This document shows positions 26,347-35,463 of a DNA stretch of 64,000 nucleotides, piece after piece; position 1 is the stretch's first letter; the number at the start of each line of letters is the position of its first letter. The notes under the pieces were generated by a model that had not been told where the DNA came from, did no database searches, and was given only the letters and a program-made list of their open reading frames with translations. This stretch comes from Mariniblastus sp. (GTDB lineage: Bacteria; Planctomycetota; Planctomycetia; Pirellulales; Pirellulaceae). A program made the translations under genes and the position numbers. Location of the stretch: NCBI GenBank assembly GCA_011523945.1, contig WTFU01000127.1:1-64000 (forward strand). Direction: 5' to 3'.

Positions 26347-27591
26347 TTATTTTTTGACGGCTTCGATCTCAACATTGTCGAATTGAGCAGTGCCGGTAGC
26401 CCCCCAAAGGCCAATGCGAACGATCCCCTCTCTAGCTGAGCGAGGGATACGGATGACTCTCGATTGCGTGAACCAGTCTTTTGTGCCTTTGTGAGCTCCC
26501 AGAGAAAACATGCCGAGTTCTTGACGCTCTTCGTCGTAGAACGAAATCACGGCGGTGGGTAGATCTTTAGGGCGCGGTCCAACCACAACGTTTTCACATG
26601 CAAATGATGCCGAAAATTTGATGAGTGGAACTTTTCGCCCGTCGCACGCAAACGCCTGCATCACTTGAGCTAGTTGTCCTGGTACGTCGTTTTTGAATTG
26701 TACGAAGTTGTTACTAGCGTCTTCACCACTTCCTTGTTCCAGCGTTAGTTGGCGTTGGTAATACCAGCCCTGCGCAAATCCTTTTTCATCGAGTCCTTGT
26801 TCAAAATCTGAATTGATGAGCCGAGGTTTGGTAGGATCGGGAAGAATCTTTCGATTGTCCTCGGCGGTTCCGGTCATTGGAACAAACAGGGTCGGCCGCA
26901 ATGCGAACCGCTTCATTTCTCCGTTAGTTTTTTTCATGAGAAAAAGTGTCTGCTGATGCCTTTCTCCCATGGGAACGATAATGATTCCGCCTTCGACAAG
27001 CTGATCAACAAGCGGTTGTGGGATTGCTTCTGGTGAGCAAGTGACAATGATTTTGTCGAAAGGTGCATGTTCTGCCCAGCCTTTGTAGCCATCGCCAATT
27101 TTCGTAAATACATTGTCGTATTTGAGTTTTTTCAAAACCTTTGCAGCAGATTTCCCGAGTTTCTCAACGATTTCAATCGAATAAACTTCTTTGACCAACG
27201 GGCTTAAGATGGCGGCTTGATAGCCACTTCCCGTACCAATCTCAAGGACTTTGTCGGTTGGTTGAGGATCTAATTCCTGTGTCATGTAGGCCACAATGAA
27301 CGGCGAAGAAATGGTTTGACTTTTGCCGATAGGTACCCCTGCGTCCAAATAGGACTGAGTCTTGCGGATTTTTTTCGGGACGAATTCATGCCTGGGTGTT
27401 GCCCGCATGGTTTTCAAAACGCGTTCATCAGAGATTCCGGCTCCAATTACGGCGACCTCAACCATTTCGTTTCTTAGTTTTTCGAACTCCGCCTCATTTT
27501 GAGGCATGGCTGCCAAACCCAACGATGTCTGGGATGTTACTGCTGCGAACAGTAGGCAACAGATCCAAAATTTGAGATAGCTCATTTGCAT
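26347..27591 (-). CDS. pcm: Exported protein-L-isoaspartate O-methyltransferase with extra C-terminal domain
   Basis: Residues ~33-235 are a PCMT domain, which methylates isoaspartyl residues in damaged proteins using S-adenosylmethionine. 'SQTISSP' (91-97), 'VLEIGTGSGYQAAIL' (115-129), 'DGYKGWAEHAPFDKIIVT' and 'QLVEGGIIIVPMG' are the standard family motifs. The usual enzyme has about 210 residues; this one has 414. A hydrophobic signal peptide leads it ('FWICCLLFAAVTS'), so the protein is probably exported. Residues ~240-414 form an added beta-rich domain (for example 'VQFKNDVPGQLAQVMQAF' and 'RIGLWGATGTAQFDNVEIEA') of carbohydrate-binding-module look. SAM is not expected in the periplasm, so how it works there is unclear. 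Confidence 0.86.
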   Translation of the reverse strand: MQMSYLKFWICCLLFAAVTSQTSLGLAAMPQNEAEFEKLRNEMVEVAVIGAGISDERVLKTMRATPRHEFVPKKIRKTQSYLDAGVPIGKSQTISSPFIVAYMTQELDPQPTDKVLEIGTGSGYQAAILSPLVKEVYSIEIVEKLGKSAAKVLKKLKYDNVFTKIGDGYKGWAEHAPFDKIIVTCSPEAIPQPLVDQLVEGGIIIVPMGERHQQTLFLMKKTNGEMKRFALRPTLFVPMTGTAEDNRKILPDPTKPRLINSDFEQGLDEKGFAQGWYYQRQLTLEQGSGEDASNNFVQFKNDVPGQLAQVMQAFACDGRKVPLIKFSASFACENVVVGPRPKDLPTAVISFYDEERQELGMFSLGAHKGTKDWFTQSRVIRIPRSAREGIVRIGLWGATGTAQFDNVEIEAVKK

Positions 27592-27658
27592 GATTCAAAC
27601 CTGATCAAACGGGTGTCGGTGGCTAAAACGCATTGTGTTTTAAATCGTAGCCAACGAA

Positions 27659-27688
27659 GTGACAATTAACACGAACGCAGGCTATTAT
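27659..27688 (+). promoter_or_regulatory. Candidate sigma-70 promoter for the CPBP protease gene
   Basis: GTGACA (27659-27664, five of six matches to TTGACA) and TATTAT (27683-27688, five of six to TATAAT) are separated by 18 bases and sit about 120 bp before the ATG. Judged on the hexamers alone; no activity is known. Confidence 0.3.
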
Positions 27689-27809
27689 AAGCAGGTTGTT
27701 TTGATCAAGCCGAATTTTTGCTCACTGATCGATACAATCGGGTGTGACTTTATAGCGATTAACCGCGGAGAATAGCTAAATCGAGTTATAATTGGGTGTA
27801 GGAGCGGTT

Positions 27810-28553
27810 ATGGCAAAGCAAGAAATACAGCGAGACACGACGGGGATTCCTCGTTCATCGAGTCCCGTGCCGTTTGTTTTGCCGCTGGTCGTTTTTTTGA
27901 TGATTGCAAGCCGGTACCCTGAATTTTCATCAGAGGAAGAACCTCGTTTGATCCTGACGACGACCTATTGGTATGTCGGAATGGTCGCCGCGCAAGTGGT
28001 TTTGGCAGTCGGGCTGTTGGTCTATTTTCGAAAAATCTATCAACAGCATTTTCCTCTCCGTATCTCGTTCCTGTCTGTTGCAGTGGGGGCGATAGGCGTC
28101 GCAATCTGGATTGGTGTTTGCAGCCTTCAGATCGAGCCAAAGATCCTAGAGGCGATGGGATTTGATTTTAGCCGGCCCTCCTTCGACCCATTTACGCTTG
28201 ACGGTTCTGGAATTTTAGCAGCGTTTCTTTTTTTTCGAATCCTGCTGCTGGCCATTATTGTCCCACTCATTGAGGAGTTATTTTTGCGCGGTTGGTTTAT
28301 CCGCTGGGTCGAGGATCCGGAATGGGAGGACCTTTCGCTGCAAGGCTTGTCATGGAAGGCGTTGTTGGCCGCAAGTGCGTACGGTGTCTTGACTCATCCA
28401 ACCGAAGCCATCGCAGCTTTTATCTGGTTTGGTTTAATAAGCTGGCTGATGAATAAAACAGGCAGTCTCTGGGACTGTGTCGTTGCTCATGCCGTGACCA
28501 ATCTGTTACTTGGCGTATACGTATTGATTTTTGAACAATGGCATTTGTGGTAG
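27810..28553 (+). CDS. CPBP-family intramembrane protease, CAAX-protease-related
   Basis: A 247-residue membrane protein with the CPBP (CAAX protease and bacteriocin-processing) motifs: Glu155-Glu156 and Arg160 in 'EELFLRG', His196 in 'YGVLTH', and His227 with Asn231 in 'HAVTNLL'. These form the membrane-embedded metal site of Rce1-type glutamyl proteases. Several hydrophobic helices surround them. A related subgroup (TIGR03008 type) occurs with PEP-CTERM/exosortase systems, and one PEP-CTERM protein is encoded at 41-42 kb; a link is inference. The ATG at 27810 has AGGAG about five bases upstream, which decides against the longer frame from 27792. Confidence 0.82.
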   Translation: MAKQEIQRDTTGIPRSSSPVPFVLPLVVFLMIASRYPEFSSEEEPRLILTTTYWYVGMVAAQVVLAVGLLVYFRKIYQQHFPLRISFLSVAVGAIGVAIWIGVCSLQIEPKILEAMGFDFSRPSFDPFTLDGSGILAAFLFFRILLLAIIVPLIEELFLRGWFIRWVEDPEWEDLSLQGLSWKALLAASAYGVLTHPTEAIAAFIWFGLISWLMNKTGSLWDCVVAHAVTNLLLGVYVLIFEQWHLW

Positions 28554-28582
28554 TTCGTTACTGAAAAAAAGCTTGCTACTTT

Positions 28583-30043
28583 TTAAGAGAATGTTGCTTT
28601 TTCACTGAACGAAGGTAGTTCGAAATCGAACTGATCTACAGGAGCAGGATCGTGATTTGACGGTGAACTTTGGGAACTCGAAAATGCTGAGCCATTGCAT
28701 TTAATGTTATTAATGATTCCGGCTAGAAAAAAGAAGAGCGTTTGGTTCATGGGCACAATGGAAACGTCATGAAACATTCCGGAAATAAAATAGTGAGCGA
28801 TGATGACCAGTGCGAGTAGTCCAAATTGTCGTGGCCAAAGGTCGAGAGAGTCATCCCGCCAAATCGACCAACTGGCGTAGGCGACAACCGCGAGGACCCA
28901 AAGCAAAGTAATTAGCCCAACTAGTCCAGTTTCGACGAGATGGGCGAGGAATACATTGTGTTGGTAAAATGGTTTAGCAAGTGAAAGTGGTTGTCCAGAG
29001 TAAGGATCCTGAAGGTAGGGTCGTTTGGCAATTGTGTACTGACCAAATCCGCATCCCAAGAGCGGGCGATCTTGGAACATGTCGACCGCGATCGTTAAGA
29101 ACAGCTCTCGCAGTTGCGCCGATTGTTCCATGTCAACGACTGAAACATACTTATCTCTTTTGAAAGCCCAGATTTTGTCCGAAACAAACGGGAACGCAAT
29201 GATGGCAATGATGGTTGTGGCAACAACTAGAATTCCCTGTTGTTTGCGGGACGCTGGCAGCCAGATAAAGATCCCTGCTCCCACGACGAACCCGAGCCAT
29301 ACACTCCTCGTGAGAGTGGCAAAGCAACCTGCACCAAGCAAACCGCCAACCAATAACAATCCAAATTTGCCGAGTCGATTAAATCGGGGCCACCACATCC
29401 AAGAGCAACACAGGCAGACCGACAGGAAAATTCCATTGGAGACGGGGTTAAGGAACGGTCCACGGCCACGTCCAAAAAACTCGACCTCCTCCGAGTTTAC
29501 AATGTAGCGGGGGAAAATGACTGCATAGAATTCTGAGATTTCGGCCAAAGCAATCAGGGCTAAATAAATCCCAAACCCGCCAAGTACGAGAGTAATGACT
29601 CGTAGGTCCCCAATTTTGGTTTTGTAAGTGCGGGCTAAAAAATAGATAGTCACGGGAAGTAGGTTAAAAAACAGTAACCGTGACATTGGAGATTTATCCA
29701 TGGCGCGCCAGTCATGGGATATTGTATTTAATGTCAAGCAAACGATCCAAACGAAAATCGCTAAATCCATCGAATTGAAATTGGGTAAGTCTTCGCTTCC
29801 CTTGAGCCACCTCCATGCGAATATGACGAGTGCGGTTAGCAGGAGCAAACGATCCAGTGTGATCGGAATTGGGCCAAATGGTGCATGAAAGAAATCGTGC
29901 CCAAAAACGGAACCGACGATTACGACACCCAGTAAGAGCGCCGGCATGGTCGAGATCACCATCGGAATCTGTGGATTAAAGCGATACCAGGCGCATCCAC
30001 AAACAACTAAAATGGGTAGCAGGATGATGAGAATCAGATCCAT
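28583..30043 (-). CDS. O-antigen ligase / polymerase-like membrane protein
   Basis: A 486-residue integral membrane protein with about a dozen hydrophobic segments. The pattern of the O-antigen ligase (Wzy_C) family is visible: 'FATLTRSVWLGF' with the conserved Arg near residue 245, then a long periplasmic loop containing 'LLGCGFGQYT', and 'NVFLAHLVETGLVGL' after the loop. Such proteins join or polymerise polysaccharides on the outer leaflet of the inner membrane. The acceptor cannot be told. The start is 19 bp after the end of the lipoprotein gene, so the two genes are probably co-transcribed. Confidence 0.83.
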   Translation of the reverse strand: MDLILIILLPILVVCGCAWYRFNPQIPMVISTMPALLLGVVIVGSVFGHDFFHAPFGPIPITLDRLLLLTALVIFAWRWLKGSEDLPNFNSMDLAIFVWIVCLTLNTISHDWRAMDKSPMSRLLFFNLLPVTIYFLARTYKTKIGDLRVITLVLGGFGIYLALIALAEISEFYAVIFPRYIVNSEEVEFFGRGRGPFLNPVSNGIFLSVCLCCSWMWWPRFNRLGKFGLLLVGGLLGAGCFATLTRSVWLGFVVGAGIFIWLPASRKQQGILVVATTIIAIIAFPFVSDKIWAFKRDKYVSVVDMEQSAQLRELFLTIAVDMFQDRPLLGCGFGQYTIAKRPYLQDPYSGQPLSLAKPFYQHNVFLAHLVETGLVGLITLLWVLAVVAYASWSIWRDDSLDLWPRQFGLLALVIIAHYFISGMFHDVSIVPMNQTLFFFLAGIINNIKCNGSAFSSSQSSPSNHDPAPVDQFDFELPSFSEKATFS

Positions 30044-30062
30044 CGAGGCAAGTTACCTTGGC

Positions 30063-31958
30063 TTATTGAACCATGAATAAAAGATCTTGTTCAAGGTTTC
30101 CTTTTTTCTGCCCGTTGAGATCTTCGATCTCCATTTGCAGTCGATAGTTACCCGGTTTTAATTCGTTTAATACGATTTTAAAATACAAGTAATAATCACG
30201 TCGCCGCTGACGGGCGTTATCTTCGATAATCGGAAAGTCACCCGATTGAACTTGTTGGCCATCCTCGTTCTCGATTCGGTAACTCCCCTGAAATCGAGAC
30301 TGTGCAACGTTTTTCGAATTGATTTCCTGATCTTTGGTTTCGTAATTTTCAACTTCGCAATAAACGAGGATGGCTTGCCCCGGTTGGAATTTGTTTTCGG
30401 GGAAAGGCTTGTGTTGCCCGAAGCCTGTGATTTCGCAGCAAATAGCACCGTTTTTGATTTGCAAATCGGCGATGGATTCGAGACGGTTCACTGCTTTTCT
30501 TAGATTGTCGAGCGTTGCATCGGCAGCCTTGCCGGATTCTTCTTCGCCACCTCCTTGGGTCATCATTTCAATGGCTTCCAGCTGATGATCCCAGTACTTT
30601 TTTTCTTCTACGGTTATGGATGTGAGTGTGCCATCATGGGCTAGTTGACGACGTAAAAACTCGAACAAGTGCAGATTGACCTCTAAGGCATTTCGGCGTT
30701 TTGAATCGGTCTCAAGGTCCAGCTGGTTTTTTAGTTTTTGAATTGATTTTTCAATTTGAATTTTTTTGTCAGCTGGAATATGTGACTGTTCTTTGGTGTT
30801 CGAATCGATGTTAGATCGGGGGATGAAATCATTTGAGGGTTTCTTTTCAGAGGTTTCAGGCGGTAAATCTGGAATTGGGCCTGCTGGTGGCCGGAATGCG
30901 CGCTTAATCGTCGGTACGTCCTTTTGTTCAATCCCGTTTACCTGACGGTGGGGATTGTTGGACTGAATTGCGGATTTAGCTGGAGCTACCAAAGGTGACG
31001 CAGTTGATTCAACGCCTGTTTTATCTAACGATGGCTTGGGAGATCTGTCGAATGGTGGCTCGGTCATTTCGATGGGATCTTGCGGAACGATTACTAAATC
31101 CTTCGTCTCGCATGAGTCAGATTCGCAGTCCGGGCAATTGCTACTCTGCGATGTGTCAATTGCGAATAGATTTTCCCAGCCTCGATCTTCCCGGGTTTCC
31201 GCACTAGGGCAACTGCCAGGGCACGAAATTTGATCGCAGTTTTCACAAGGTTGCTCGACAAGAGATTGGAGAGAGTCCGTCTTGGTGTTGGCTGCCGACT
31301 GCACAAATTGCTTTTTCGGTGGTTGCTGTGGCAGTGCCTTGAGACCATCGTTCGTCGTTGGAGAAGTTGATGGCGTAAGTACTTGGATGGGTAGTGGTTT
31401 CAGTTGAGTCTGAGGTTGGATTGCCAGCGGCCCCAACGCTTTAGTTGTTCCGCGGGACCGCAATAGGTTGAAGGTGTTGGCGCGGGCTGGAGTCGAAGCC
31501 CCTTCCTCTTTGCTACTAAGTGGTTTTAAAGGTTGTTTATTTAATTCAGGTGATAGTGTGACGGTGGGATTGCCTGGTTTCGCGGAAGGTAATGGGGCGG
31601 GAGGTGGCGGGGAAGGTTTTTTTAAATTCTGGCAGTCACAATCCAGCGAGTGGCCACAATTAATTGGGTTGAGAGGAGTCGGTTGATCCGATAGTTTTTT
31701 TTGAGGTTTTGCCGTCAGCTTGACAGAAATGTCTGTTGATTTCTGGTCGGCCAGGTCAATTGTTTTGCTTTGATCTTCCGCTGATTCTTCTTTCTCCGTT
31801 TGTTCGTTCTGAGCAGGTAGATCAGAAATTTTTGGCGAATCATCCAGCCAAGCGGATTGTTCGCCAAGTAGTTCTTCCGAAATTGTCGTCTGTCCCAATT
31901 TCGCACAGCCGGTGCTTGTGATAAAAAAGACCATGATCAAAAGCCACTGATATTTCAT
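30063..31958 (-). CDS. Large Pro-rich lipoprotein of unknown function
   Basis: A 631-residue exported protein. The signal peptide ends in a lipobox, 'ITSTGC' (Cys at about 18), so it should be a lipid-anchored protein. Residues ~35-400 are low-complexity, rich in Pro, Lys, Ser, Gln and Thr, with a cluster of Cys (for example 'CGHSLDCDCQNLKK' and 'NCPDCESDSCE'). The C-terminal ~220 residues are folded: a helical stretch with 'LDLETDSKRRNALEVNLHLFEFLRRQLA' (in pieces), then beta strands such as 'GQAILVYCEVENY' and 'YYLYFKIVLNELKPGNYRLQM'. The ATG at 31958 is preferred to a TTG at 31973. Next to an O-antigen-ligase-like gene, it may help in polysaccharide export or anchoring; inference. Confidence 0.68.
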   Translation of the reverse strand: MKYQWLLIMVFFITSTGCAKLGQTTISEELLGEQSAWLDDSPKISDLPAQNEQTEKEESAEDQSKTIDLADQKSTDISVKLTAKPQKKLSDQPTPLNPINCGHSLDCDCQNLKKPSPPPPAPLPSAKPGNPTVTLSPELNKQPLKPLSSKEEGASTPARANTFNLLRSRGTTKALGPLAIQPQTQLKPLPIQVLTPSTSPTTNDGLKALPQQPPKKQFVQSAANTKTDSLQSLVEQPCENCDQISCPGSCPSAETREDRGWENLFAIDTSQSSNCPDCESDSCETKDLVIVPQDPIEMTEPPFDRSPKPSLDKTGVESTASPLVAPAKSAIQSNNPHRQVNGIEQKDVPTIKRAFRPPAGPIPDLPPETSEKKPSNDFIPRSNIDSNTKEQSHIPADKKIQIEKSIQKLKNQLDLETDSKRRNALEVNLHLFEFLRRQLAHDGTLTSITVEEKKYWDHQLEAIEMMTQGGGEEESGKAADATLDNLRKAVNRLESIADLQIKNGAICCEITGFGQHKPFPENKFQPGQAILVYCEVENYETKDQEINSKNVAQSRFQGSYRIENEDGQQVQSGDFPIIEDNARQRRRDYYLYFKIVLNELKPGNYRLQMEIEDLNGQKKGNLEQDLLFMVQ

Positions 31959-32442
31959 TTTGCTATTTGCCAAAATGGGTTTTGGTCGTCACAACCGGAA
32001 GGAGAATGGGTGCCAGCCACTCAGATTTAAAACCTAGAGTGGTTCTATATTTGCGGCGATATTAGAGAAATCGCTCTATCTGCTCAAGGCAGCAATCGCG
32101 GTAGCCAGCGGCTAACGTGCTGGCATATTGGGAGGGATGGGGGGTGGAGGTTGGCTCGCGCCACGGTTTTGAACCTTGGTAATTCGAGCGCTGTAAGTAA
32201 ACGACTCAAGATTTTCGCGAAAAAACGGAGGCTCAATCAGACGGAATTGTAAAATAGCATCAGCATCGTCGCGGCTTGGCGGGTGATTTTCTTTCCCCGA
32301 CAGTCAGGAGTGATCGAGGGGCGGGTGGAAGGATCCCGAAAGGTTTCTGGTCAGGCATAAAAGTCTACTGGTTAACGCTTGACCATCACCCGAGTTCGTA
32401 GATTTGCTCTTGTCGTTTTGAAGCCGTATCAGTTGTGGTAAT
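31959..32442. other. Intergenic region (484 bp)
   Basis: Between holA and the lipoprotein gene, both on the minus strand. I see no gene, tRNA or terminator. A short inverted repeat (CCAGC and GCTGG) occurs near 32103-32121 but has no T-run. It must hold the promoter of the lipoprotein gene; I cannot place it. Confidence 0.4.
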
Positions 32443-33540
32443 TTAAGCTGCATTCGGGCCGAGCTCTTTCGCCATTCGGACAAATAGTTTCTCCAGAACT
32501 AGCCGCCCGCGATCTTCTTTGGAATGTGTGTTTTTTAGTTGCATGTCAGCTTCGAGTAGCCAGTCAAGCATCAGTTCGGCTCGCTTTCTTCCCAGTTGTC
32601 TGATTCGTGTTTGCGCGGTTTCAATCTCTCCACCCCAGCTTCGAAAACCGGCTTGCCGAACAGCCGAAGCCAAGTCCGGTTTCTTTTTCTGACGCATCTG
32701 CCGCATCACGATTTCGGATGTGGTCGAATAGCGTCGTAGTGACCACGAAAGCTGTCCAAATAAGCCGAGTGGGTGTTCGCCGCTTCGGAGTAGTTGGTCA
32801 AGCAAGGTGACGGCACGTTTTGCGTCACCGTCTGCTGCTGCATCCACGGCGTCCCACATGGTTCGCGCGCGCCAGCCTCCGACTACTTTTTTGATGGTTT
32901 CCTGGCTAACTTTACCTTTGCTGTCTGCAAAGAGAGATAGTTTTTGGAGCTCCTGATCCATGCGACCAAATTCATTGCTGGTCAGATCAACTAACATTTG
33001 GCCGCCCATTTTAGGTAGCGTGAATTCATATTCCTCCTTCGCTCGCTGGATTAGCCACTGAACGATTCGAGGTTCATCGGATGTCTTGCTCTTGGCGCTG
33101 GTTTTGGGAGGATCGCAGCGGACCTGAAACCCAACTTTGTTAATTAGCTTGTAGAGTTTCGTGTTGCTCGCCCACGTACTGACGATCAGGACGAGTAATC
33201 CGGTACCTTTGCTATCAGAGATATAATCATGAATGCGATCTCTATTCTCGGTGACGAATTTGTCAGCATCGTCCACTAGAACAACTTTAGGGTTGTTGCC
33301 CCCGAAGAGGCTGCGCGTTGAAAGTTCGTCATGAACATCCGGCCAAATGGCAGGCCATGAAGCATGATTGGAGTCGTATTCCGACGGAACGAAATCTTCG
33401 TCGCCTCCGATTGCTTTGATTATATGCTTGACGGCTAATTTTTTTAAAAACCGTTCGCTTCCAAATATAGCGCAGGCTCCTGTGAGGTCCTGCAAGGACG
33501 ACTTTTCGAGGAATTCGAAAACGTGATGGGTGCCATTCAT
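32443..33540 (-). CDS. holA: DNA polymerase III subunit delta
   Basis: HolA is the delta subunit of the sliding-clamp loader, which opens the beta clamp during replication. The 365-residue protein opens with 'LTGACAIFGSERFLKKLAVKHI', the family's degenerate nucleotide-binding start without a functional P-loop. 'KVVLVDDADKFV', 'TGLLVLIVSTWAS', the 'NEFGRMDQELQKLSLFA' helix and the C-terminal '.LLRSGEHPLGLFGQLSWSLR' clamp-loader collar all fit. The gene lies 15 bp downstream of the OPT transporter gene on the same strand. Length is a little above the usual 330-345 residues. Confidence 0.9.
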   Translation of the reverse strand: MNGTHHVFEFLEKSSLQDLTGACAIFGSERFLKKLAVKHIIKAIGGDEDFVPSEYDSNHASWPAIWPDVHDELSTRSLFGGNNPKVVLVDDADKFVTENRDRIHDYISDSKGTGLLVLIVSTWASNTKLYKLINKVGFQVRCDPPKTSAKSKTSDEPRIVQWLIQRAKEEYEFTLPKMGGQMLVDLTSNEFGRMDQELQKLSLFADSKGKVSQETIKKVVGGWRARTMWDAVDAAADGDAKRAVTLLDQLLRSGEHPLGLFGQLSWSLRRYSTTSEIVMRQMRQKKKPDLASAVRQAGFRSWGGEIETAQTRIRQLGRKRAELMLDWLLEADMQLKNTHSKEDRGRLVLEKLFVRMAKELGPNAA

Positions 33541-33555
33541 ATAATTCAGTTTGAA

Positions 33556-35463
33556 CTATTTATTTTTTTGAGGACGGGTGAACAATGAAAATGCAACGAC
33601 GATTGCAATCGCCGCTAGTGCGGTAAGCAGCGTGACCGTCGAGGAAGACAGTTTGAAATCAAGGGATTGAATGCCCCATGCAGCCAGACCGGCGATCCCA
33701 ACGGCAGTCAATGCTTCACCGGCGATGACACCCGAAGAGAATAGGACTCCTCGATGGAGCGTTTCTTCGTGGTCTTTCTCGGGAATGTTTCGGGAATAGA
33801 AATAGGCAATCAATCCACCGACTAAGATCGGAGTTGCCAGTCCAAACGGGAGGTACATGCCAACAGCTATTGGCATTAAGTGAGCTCTGAATTTGAACTT
33901 CTGTTTCTTTAAAAATTCGTCAACCACGAGAATGACCACTCCCAACCCGGCCCCGATGCCAATTAGCCGCCACGGAAGTTCGCCCTTGCCTGAAAAACCT
34001 TCGGCAAGACTCGCAAACAACCCCGCTTGCGGGGCGGACAGTTCTTTTCCACCAATTCCTCCCGGCGTGTTTTCATGCAATAGCGTCAAAATGGGCGCCA
34101 TGACAAAGGCGGCGACGAAGACGCCAAGAATTTGCATGATTTGCTGGCGGAAAGGAGAGGCACCTACGATTGATCCGGTTTTTAGATCATTACAAACGTC
34201 GCCGCTGGTGCAAGCCACGCAGCAGACGATCGCTGCAATTCCGAGCGTGGCGACCGCTGCTTCCGCACCGGTATAGTTAAACAAGTACAATAATCCACCG
34301 GCGACCAGAACAGCTGTGATGGTCATCCCCGAAACAGGACTGTTTGAGTTTCCAACAAGTCCAACGATGTAGCTTGCCACGGCGGTGAAGAAAAATCCCA
34401 TCACCACCATTACCGTTGTCGAGAGCAGCGTGATTCCTGTGTTGTGAGTAAATGAAAAATTAACTACTGCCAGAAGGGCTAAACAAATACTTCCAAGGGC
34501 GAGGATTGCCCAAGAGGGAATGTCGCGTTGGGAAAGGTCTTCCTGGGTCTCTGACTTTTTTTGAAATCCATGCCAGAGATGTAAGATGGCGGCGAGTAGC
34601 CCTTTTCGGACGGCGATCAGGGCGCTGAACCCTCCGACCACCATGGCCCCCACACCTACATAACGCATCTGCCCGCTCCAAATTCCATAGGCTTGATCAA
34701 CAGGATTTCCGTCGGCGAGCCCTCCTCCTAGTAATGGGATACCAATTAGCCATGCCAGTGCTCCGCCAAAAAATATTAAAATAGCAACATTAAGCCGGAC
34801 GATAAAACCGACGGCAATTAACATTGGCGAAATGTCGCCACCAAAATAAAGGATACGTGAGTTAACGACGGTCGCTGTTTCCAGGCTTCCGTTGATCAGC
34901 GATAAAAATCCACCGACGACCTTTACAAGAGCACCTAAGATGCCGCCAAAAATAAGGCTGCGACCGGCACTTGCGTCGCCTTCCTGTCCGCCTGCATTTA
35001 GGACAGCGGCGCACGCGATACCTTCCGGATACTTTAATTCGTCGTTATTTACTACAAAAACTCGACGCATGGGAATCATGAACAAGATACCTAACATTCC
35101 TCCCGTGAATGCGACGATTGTGATTGTCCAGTAATCAAATGATTCCCAGTGGCCGATTAAAATCATAGCCGGCATGGTGAAAATAATTCCTGCGGCGAGA
35201 GATTCGCCCGCCGAAGCGCAGGTTTGCACTTGATTAGCTTCGAGAATGCTGGGTCTGCGAAACAGGTATCGAAATAACAACATTGACATGACCGCCGCCG
35301 GAATCGAAGCCGATACCGTCATTCCCGCTTTGAGGCCAACGTACACGTTGGCGGCGCCCATGACGACCGAGAGTATGATGCCCAACACAATGACGCGGAG
35401 CGTGATCTCGGGGAGTGACGTTCGTGAAGGTTCTGTAGCGTTGGACTCTATTTCAGTCGACAT
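33556..35463 (-). CDS. OPT-family oligopeptide transporter
   Basis: A 635-residue multi-pass membrane protein of the OPT family, which imports small peptides or metal-chelate complexes by proton symport. The start 'ITLRVIVLGIILSVVMGAANVYVGLKAGMTVSASIPAAV' (given in pieces) is characteristic, followed by 'NQVQTCASAGESLAAG', 'PEGIACAAVL' and 'GDVCNDLKTG', the last a strongly conserved OPT motif. A GAGGA ribosome-binding site is about eight bases from the ATG. Its substrate is unknown. holA follows 15 bp downstream, probably on the same transcript. Confidence 0.92.
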   Translation of the reverse strand: MSTEIESNATEPSRTSLPEITLRVIVLGIILSVVMGAANVYVGLKAGMTVSASIPAAVMSMLLFRYLFRRPSILEANQVQTCASAGESLAAGIIFTMPAMILIGHWESFDYWTITIVAFTGGMLGILFMIPMRRVFVVNNDELKYPEGIACAAVLNAGGQEGDASAGRSLIFGGILGALVKVVGGFLSLINGSLETATVVNSRILYFGGDISPMLIAVGFIVRLNVAILIFFGGALAWLIGIPLLGGGLADGNPVDQAYGIWSGQMRYVGVGAMVVGGFSALIAVRKGLLAAILHLWHGFQKKSETQEDLSQRDIPSWAILALGSICLALLAVVNFSFTHNTGITLLSTTVMVVMGFFFTAVASYIVGLVGNSNSPVSGMTITAVLVAGGLLYLFNYTGAEAAVATLGIAAIVCCVACTSGDVCNDLKTGSIVGASPFRQQIMQILGVFVAAFVMAPILTLLHENTPGGIGGKELSAPQAGLFASLAEGFSGKGELPWRLIGIGAGLGVVILVVDEFLKKQKFKFRAHLMPIAVGMYLPFGLATPILVGGLIAYFYSRNIPEKDHEETLHRGVLFSSGVIAGEALTAVGIAGLAAWGIQSLDFKLSSSTVTLLTALAAIAIVVAFSLFTRPQKNK

